This document shows positions 59,010 through 64,000 of a stretch of DNA of 64,000 nt, piece by piece. The position numbers and the translations under genes are program-made. The stretch is from positions 530,574,538 through 530,638,537 of the forward strand of contig CM046876.1 of NCBI GenBank assembly GCA_025667525.1, given 5' to 3'. The notes under the pieces are model-generated. The model did not search any database. It had not been told where the DNA came from and saw nothing but the letters and a program-made list of their open reading frames with translations. This stretch comes from Glebionis coronaria. Lineage: Eukaryota > Streptophyta > Magnoliopsida > Asterales > Asteraceae. Position 1 is the stretch's first letter; each line of letters begins with the position of its first letter.

Positions 59010-59640
59010 GTGTTAGGAGTAAGGTGTTTAATGGTATTGTTGGGGCATGGAGGGGGTTCCTCTGGCTCTACTACATTCGATATTGCTTTCATTAAAGATC
59101 AAATGCTTAAAATTCTCTCTCAGATTAATAAATCTTCTTCTGGGGATGTCAGTGCCAGTATCACAAATATGAGTGCATCCTTCTTTAATGAGAATGCCTT
59201 TTTTAATCTGAACTTTAAAAAGTTCTTTTGTGCTCATAAGTGTTCTAGTATGTATAATCGTAATGTTGGTTGGATTATTGATTATGAGGCTAAACAACAT
59301 TTAACTGTGTCTACTAAGAATATGTTAAATGTCATTGATATTTCTAGTTTAAATATCATTGTTGGCCATCCCTATGGTACTCTTGCTAAAGTTACTGCTA
59401 TTGGAAATTTGAGGTTATTTGATAATATTGTGTTGTTTGGTGTTCTAGTTGTGCATGAGTATTGTGCTAGTCTGATGCCTGTTAACAAGCTGATTAGAAA
59501 TAGTAAATTATTTGTTGGTTTTGATGAGTTTAGATGTTATATCAATGATGAATTTGGTCAAAACTGTGGTGATTGGTAATGAGTCTGATGGTCTTTACTT
59601 TATCGATGAGAATCAAACTTATAAGTTTGTTGTTGATGTC
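59010..59640 (+). pseudogene. Copia-2 protease and pre-integrase region
   Basis: A frame at 59010-59579 contains WIIDYEAKQHLTVSTKN, where the usual protease triad DSG is DYE, so the active site is lost. VTAIGNLRL and VLVVHEYCASLMPVNKL, typical of Copia protease, follow. The pre-integrase segment after 59580 is in another frame. Confidence 0.7.
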
Positions 59641-59649
59641 TAGTTCTTC

Positions 59650-60350
59650 TTTTGTTTGTTATGTGTCTAAAATCCTTTAGCATAGTATACTTGATCACCC
59701 CTCTAACCAAGTTCTCTTTGCTTTTAGTAAGTATGTTGGTTTAGAATATGATCATCATGTTTCCCTTTGTGACATTTGTCATAAGGCCAAGCAGACTGGA
59801 GAGCATTTTCCTTTCAACGATCATAAGTCTAATTTTGTTGGTGATTTAGTTCATTTAGATTTTTGGGGTCCTTACATGGTGGTTAGTAGGGATGGTTATA
59901 AGTACTTTCTGACTGTGGTTGATGATTATAGCAGATCCATGTGGGCATATTCAATTAAAACTAAAAATGAAGTTGGTTTTCTTATTAAAATTCTTGTGTA
60001 ACTTATTAATACTCAATTTAATAAAAATGTTAAGGTTTTCAGGTCTGATAATGGGACTGCATTTGTTAATCAAAATCTTGTAGTATGCTTTAAGAATAAT
60101 GGTATTATTCATCAAACTTCTTGTGTCTATACTCCTCAGTAGAATGGTATAACAGACAAGAAACATAGACATTTATTGACTATTGCTAGGGGTCTTATGT
60201 TTTAAGGGGGTTCCCTTTAATATGTGGTCTGCATGTATTTTAACTGATGTTTATCTCATTAACTGGCTTCCTTCATATGTCTAGTCTAGATCTTCCCCTT
60301 ATAAGTTAGTGTATGTTAGAGAACCTAATCTTTCTCATTTAAGGTGTTTT
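59650..60350 (+). pseudogene. Copia-2 integrase
   Basis: Integrase core with LDFWGPYMVVSRDGYKYFL (59850-59920), then RSDNGTAFVNQN, then PQ-stop-NGITDKKHRHLL, where the catalytic Glu position reads Asp and a TAG precedes it. Several further stops (for example TAA near 60001) show long decay. Confidence 0.7.
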
Positions 60351-61030
60351 GGTTGTTTATGTTACTCTACTATTCTTAATAATCGTGTTAAACTCAGTTT
60401 AAGGTATGAGAAATATGGTCTCATTGGTTTTTCTGATGTTAAGAAAGCTTATAAGTTGTACAGTCTTGAAAACAAATTTTGTTTTTATTTTGTGTTTTAT
60501 GAAATTGGGGGTTTCCTTTTAAAAGGAAGTATGTTTCTTTAGAAAGTCATAAGTCAATTAATTTGGAGTCTGAATTGTATTTATTAAACTTTTTGGGTAA
60601 CATATATGATCTTAATGTTGGAAAACCCAATGATGATAAGAGAGACACATTTAATGGTACTGGTGATAGCAATGAGAGGGTTTCGAATGCTCATAGTAGT
60701 TCCCCTCTAGTTATGACTAAAGCAACTCTTGCAACACCCGTAGGTGACAATATTATATTTCAGGGTAATCATTTGGAAAAATAAAGTTGTTGGTTCTAGT
60801 TATGGTTCTCATCATAGTGACACTGCTTATAATGAGGAAGAATAACAACTATAAGGAAGTTTACTAATGTTAAGAGTTTACCTGCTAAATTTAATGATTT
60901 TGTTTTGCCTAGTGGTAAAAAATATGGTATTGAAAATCATGTTAGTTATGTTAATATGTCCTATGTGAACTTGTGTTTTTTTTTACTAATTTGAATAAGT
61001 CTATTGAGCCTAAAAGTTATTATGAGGCTT
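60351..61030 (+). other. Copia-2 integrase-RT spacer, decayed
   Basis: Region between integrase and RT with fragments such as LRCFGCLCYSTILNNR (60330-60380), typical of the end of Copia integrase. No continuous frame. Confidence 0.5.
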
Positions 61031-61790
61031 CTCTTGATAAAAATTAGATTGATGCTATGAATAATGAAATTAAGGCTTTACTTAGAAATATTGGTAGATT
61101 TACATGTGAATAAAAAGACTATACCTTATAAGTGACTATATAAGATTGTTTACAAATCTACTAGTGATATTGAAAGATATAAAACTAGATTGGTGGCTAA
61201 AGGTTATAGTAAAATAGAAGGTATTGACTATAAGGAAACCTTTAATCCTTGTGTGAAGAGGTTACCGTGAGATGTGTTATTAGTATATATGTGCATAAAA
61301 ATTGGCTTTGTCAGTTAGATGATAACAATGCTTTTTTGTATGGTGACTGACACGAGGAAGTGTATATGGATTTACCTCCAGGGTACTATGATAGTTTTGA
61401 GACCAAGGTCTGCAAGTTGGTTAAGTCCCATTATAGGCTTAAACAGGCTCCTAGACAATGGAATGAGAAACTGACTAGTGCTCGAGTTGAGAATGGTTTA
61501 AGTATAATATTAATGATTATTCTCTTTATGTTAAAGATGATAATGATGTTTTTCTGATTCTGGTTTTTTATGTGGATGATATTGTTATAACTGGTAATAA
61601 TAAGTTTGAAATTAATAAATTCAAATTGTTTATTTCTACTAAGTTTCAAATCAAATACTTAGGTACTTTGAAATATTTTCTTAGGAGCTTCTTGAGAATA
61701 AGTCTAAGTTATGTCTTTCTCAGAGAAAGTATTGTATGGAGTTACTTAGTGAGTATGGGTTGCTAGGATGTAAGCCTATCGCTACACCTT
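61031..61790 (+). pseudogene. Copia-2 reverse transcriptase
   Basis: RT fragments in several frames: RYKTRLVAKGYSKIEGIDY near 61175-61235, then [31 protein letters not shown] (61360), [11 protein letters not shown], and the intact catalytic FYVDDIVITGNN (61567-61602). Stops and frameshifts separate them. Confidence 0.8.
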
Positions 61791-62520
61791 GGTAGCCGAA
61801 TGTGAGTTTGAGTAATGTTGAGACTAAGGCTGATAAGAAGCTTAAGAATCTAACTTCTTATCAGAAGCTTGTGGTAAAATTGATATACTTGTCTGTTACT
61901 AGGCCTGATATATCTTATGTTGTTCATTGTTTATCTCAACATATGCACTCACCCTTGCATTCACATTTTACTACGAGGTTGAGAGTGTTGAGGTATTTGA
62001 AATAAAGTCCTGGGCTTGGTATTCAGTTTTATCATAGTAAAGAGTTAAGTTTGCATGCTTTCTTAGGTGCAGATTAGGCTAAATGTTTATTGACTAGACA
62101 ATCTTTTTCAGGTTTTAGTGTGTACTTTTGTGGTAATTTGGCGTCTTGAAATAGTAATAAACAAGCAACTATCTCAAGGTCTTTAGCAGAAGTTGAGTAT
62201 AGATGTATGGCATCTACTACACGTGAGATTATTTGGATTTCTCAGTTGCTAACGGACTTGAGAGTGGAAGGTTTGTTTCATGATCCCTTGTATTGTGATA
62301 ACACTAATACTATTCAATTGTAGCCAATCCCGTGTTCCATGGAAAAACCAAACATTCTTATATTGATGTGCATTTTGTTAGAGATCGGTTGTTTCATGTG
62401 TGATAAGCACTATAAAGGTAAATTCAGCTAATAATGTTGATGATATCTTTACTAAGAGTCTGAGCATTTCTCAACATAGACATCTTTTTTCTATGTTGAA
62501 TATGTCAAATATATTTAAGG
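61791..62520 (+). pseudogene. Copia-2 RNase H
   Basis: The end of RT/connection at 61802-62005 ([18 protein letters not shown]) is followed by RNase H remnants: GAD-stop-AKCLLTRQS, SRSLAEVEYRCMA, CDNTNTIQL. Two stops sit where Trp is usual (62072, TAG; 62144, TGA). Remains of the C-terminus reach the polypurine tract. Confidence 0.7.
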
Positions 62521-62527
62521 TATGAGT

Positions 62528-62538
62528 TTTTGGAGGGG
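62528..62538 (+). other. Copia-2 polypurine tract
   Basis: TTTTGGAGGGG directly precedes the 3' LTR start TGTTGG. Confidence 0.75.
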
Positions 62539-63003
62539 TGTTGGAAAGTATAGGCATTTATTGTTCAAAATCATACTTGGAGGACTGTTTGTGTAAATAT
62601 ATATTTATATTATTATTTGGGTTGGTTTGTATGTTCGTGTTTGTGCAGGGACTACTTGTACAAATATTTATACGTGAGCTCAGTATATAAGGTGATAGGG
62701 TTTGGCTACGCAGTCAGAACTTCCGATCACTTTCACCTACAGATCATCTATATTTATCTTATTGATCATCTTGATCAAGATTGTCTAGTGTTTGTATTGA
62801 TCTTTGGTGTTGCAGTGAGATACTTTGTTGTGTGTTCTTGTATAGAGATCACATCTATTAGAAGGAAGATCTATTTCAGTTTTATGTCGATAAGCACACA
62901 TTTATGAACTTTATCCGAGTTGTATTGGATTAATAAAAAGTACGTTGGGAGATTGGCTGAGTGCTTTAATCTTGTGTTGATTATCGATTCATTAATTTTT
63001 ACA
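62539..63003 (+). repeat. Copia-2 3' LTR
   Basis: 465 bp, clearly diverged from the 480-bp 5' LTR, with substitutions throughout and a missing stretch after CACCTACA. This supports an old insertion. Confidence 0.85.
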
Positions 63004-63008
63004 AAGAC

Positions 63009-64000
63009 AACCATAACTACAATTCTTATTTTTATACTATTTCAATTGTATGTTAATAAGCACACATTTATGGGTGTCGCCCCTTGACTCTTCAAAAAGA
63101 CGCGACCTCCTTGCAGTTCGCACATCCTAATTTGTTGAAAAGCTTGAACAAAACTCTTGATATCAAAATAAAAGCACAATTACAAAAAAAGAAGTTGATA
63201 AGATTATAATTAGGCATATATATGTACACGGAAAATATTTATTTGCACACAGCAAATCAAAAGAAATGGACGAATTTACCCTCAACAATAATACTCCAAC
63301 AGTCCAACGTAACAATTTTCATATTTTTTTGTTATGATCAAAGTTTGATTAAAAGTTAAAACCTCGTTGTTTGCTATGTCTTTCCTTGCTTCATGGTGTG
63401 ACACCTCTATATTCCGTATCAATAAACCAACAACCATTAACACAGAGATCAAATCTTAATTATTTCCATACAAAAATAAAATAAAATGTAGAACGCTCAC
63501 ACAGTCACACACACTTTGTTTTCTCCTCCATTGACAACCTATATGCACCCTCATAGTAACCCACCTTGTGAGATAGTGGAGATAGCACTTAATCTCATTA
63601 TGAGTTGGTCTTAACGTACGCATGAAACTTAGACACTAACGCAGTGACGACAAACCATATCAACGACATTTCCATTCTAACAGTGTCTCATTTCCGGCCA
63701 CCTCTATGTTAGCAAGGTCTCTCTATATACTTGTGCCTTACCAGTTACCACCATTAACGCGTATCCGTTAAATTCACACCTAAATATTTTCTATGAATGT
63801 TATTGGATTTAACTATACCGTGTCCCTTTATTGATTGGAATGATTTACTATGTCTCTGTTTATTCATCAAAGATAAGAGTGAACACCATTTGATTATGCC
63901 ATAATATCAAAATATATTACCTCTTTATGTTACACGTCAAGCGACATTAGGATCTTAAGTTAACGTGTTATGAAGAAAATCACTCATTCTTAGAGTATAT
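63009..64000. other. Right flank, unannotated
   Basis: No supported ORF. At 63039-63077 a short stretch (ATTTCAATTGTATGTTAATA...) closely resembles an internal piece of the Copia-2 LTR. At about 63398 GTGTGACACCTCTATATTCC resembles the start of a chromovirus-type LTR, but the partner LTR is not in the window. Confidence 0.4.

Larger units (their letters stand above)
45794..63003 (+). mobile_element. Copia-2: old Copia element split by Gypsy-3
   Basis: LTRs at 45794-46273 and 62539-63003 start TGTTGGAAAG and end in TTTTTACA, with a perfect 5-bp target duplication AAGAC (45789-45793 and 63004-63008). Primer site and leader lie at 46274-46875. The interior then jumps to 58132 because an 11.3-kb Gypsy element is inserted. 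Gag, protease, integrase, RT and RNase H follow in Copia order and are broken by many stops and frameshifts. Removing Gypsy-3 leaves an element of about 5.95 kb. Confidence 0.9.

Overview
This is nuclear DNA from a flowering plant, very probably a eudicot with a large, repeat-rich genome. The repeat styles would fit Asteraceae, but nothing in the window proves the family. Evidence for a plant is a four-exon cytochrome b561/DOMON gene with short GT-AG introns, a decayed nuclear RimP gene, chromovirus and Tat-lineage Gypsy retrotransposons, Copia elements, a hAT-type MITE and a tRNA-derived SINE. About 70-75% of the window is mobile DNA. Only one protein-coding host gene looks intact.

Layout. 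1-2570: a rearranged minus-strand Copia element, LTR-gag-LTR-PBS-gag, running off the left edge. 2571-3037: host sequence resembling a gene 5' end, with an inverted second copy at about 27045-27350. 3038-13192: a minus-strand chromovirus (Gypsy-1) whose 5' LTR is cut off at 13192; its gag is split by three short in-frame introns. 13193-14293: the 3' part of an unrecognised two-exon gene, followed by a 95-bp TA microsatellite. 14700-21501: a LARD-like non-autonomous LTR element with 2.5-kb LTRs, no coding capacity and perfect 5-bp target duplications (ACCCA). 22279-22973: a RimP pseudogene. 22974-27836: gene-poor DNA with internal duplications. 27837-30238: the intact cytochrome b561/DOMON gene.

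31757-32153: a hAT-type MITE with a perfect 8-bp target duplication. 32786-42594: a young, almost intact Tat-lineage Gypsy element with 575-bp LTRs differing at 5 sites, dual RNase H, 95-bp tandem repeats after pol, and a spliced three-exon antisense gene downstream of pol. 45280-45550: a SINE-like sequence. 45794-63003: an old plus-strand Copia element (target duplication AAGAC) split by a minus-strand chromovirus at 46876-58131 (target duplication GTCAT). 63009-64000: unannotated flank.

How it fits together. The host genes do not form a pathway. The window is a record of insertions into a gene-containing region. Gypsy-1 landed next to and truncated one gene, the LARD element landed downstream of that gene, the RimP copy decayed, and only the b561 gene kept its frame, splice sites and promoter. 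The most interesting material is in the elements: frame-preserving introns inside a chromovirus gag, and a spliced antisense gene with its own TATA box inside the Tat element. Frames, splice sites, target duplications and LTR ends were read by eye; family names rest on recognised motifs without a database search.
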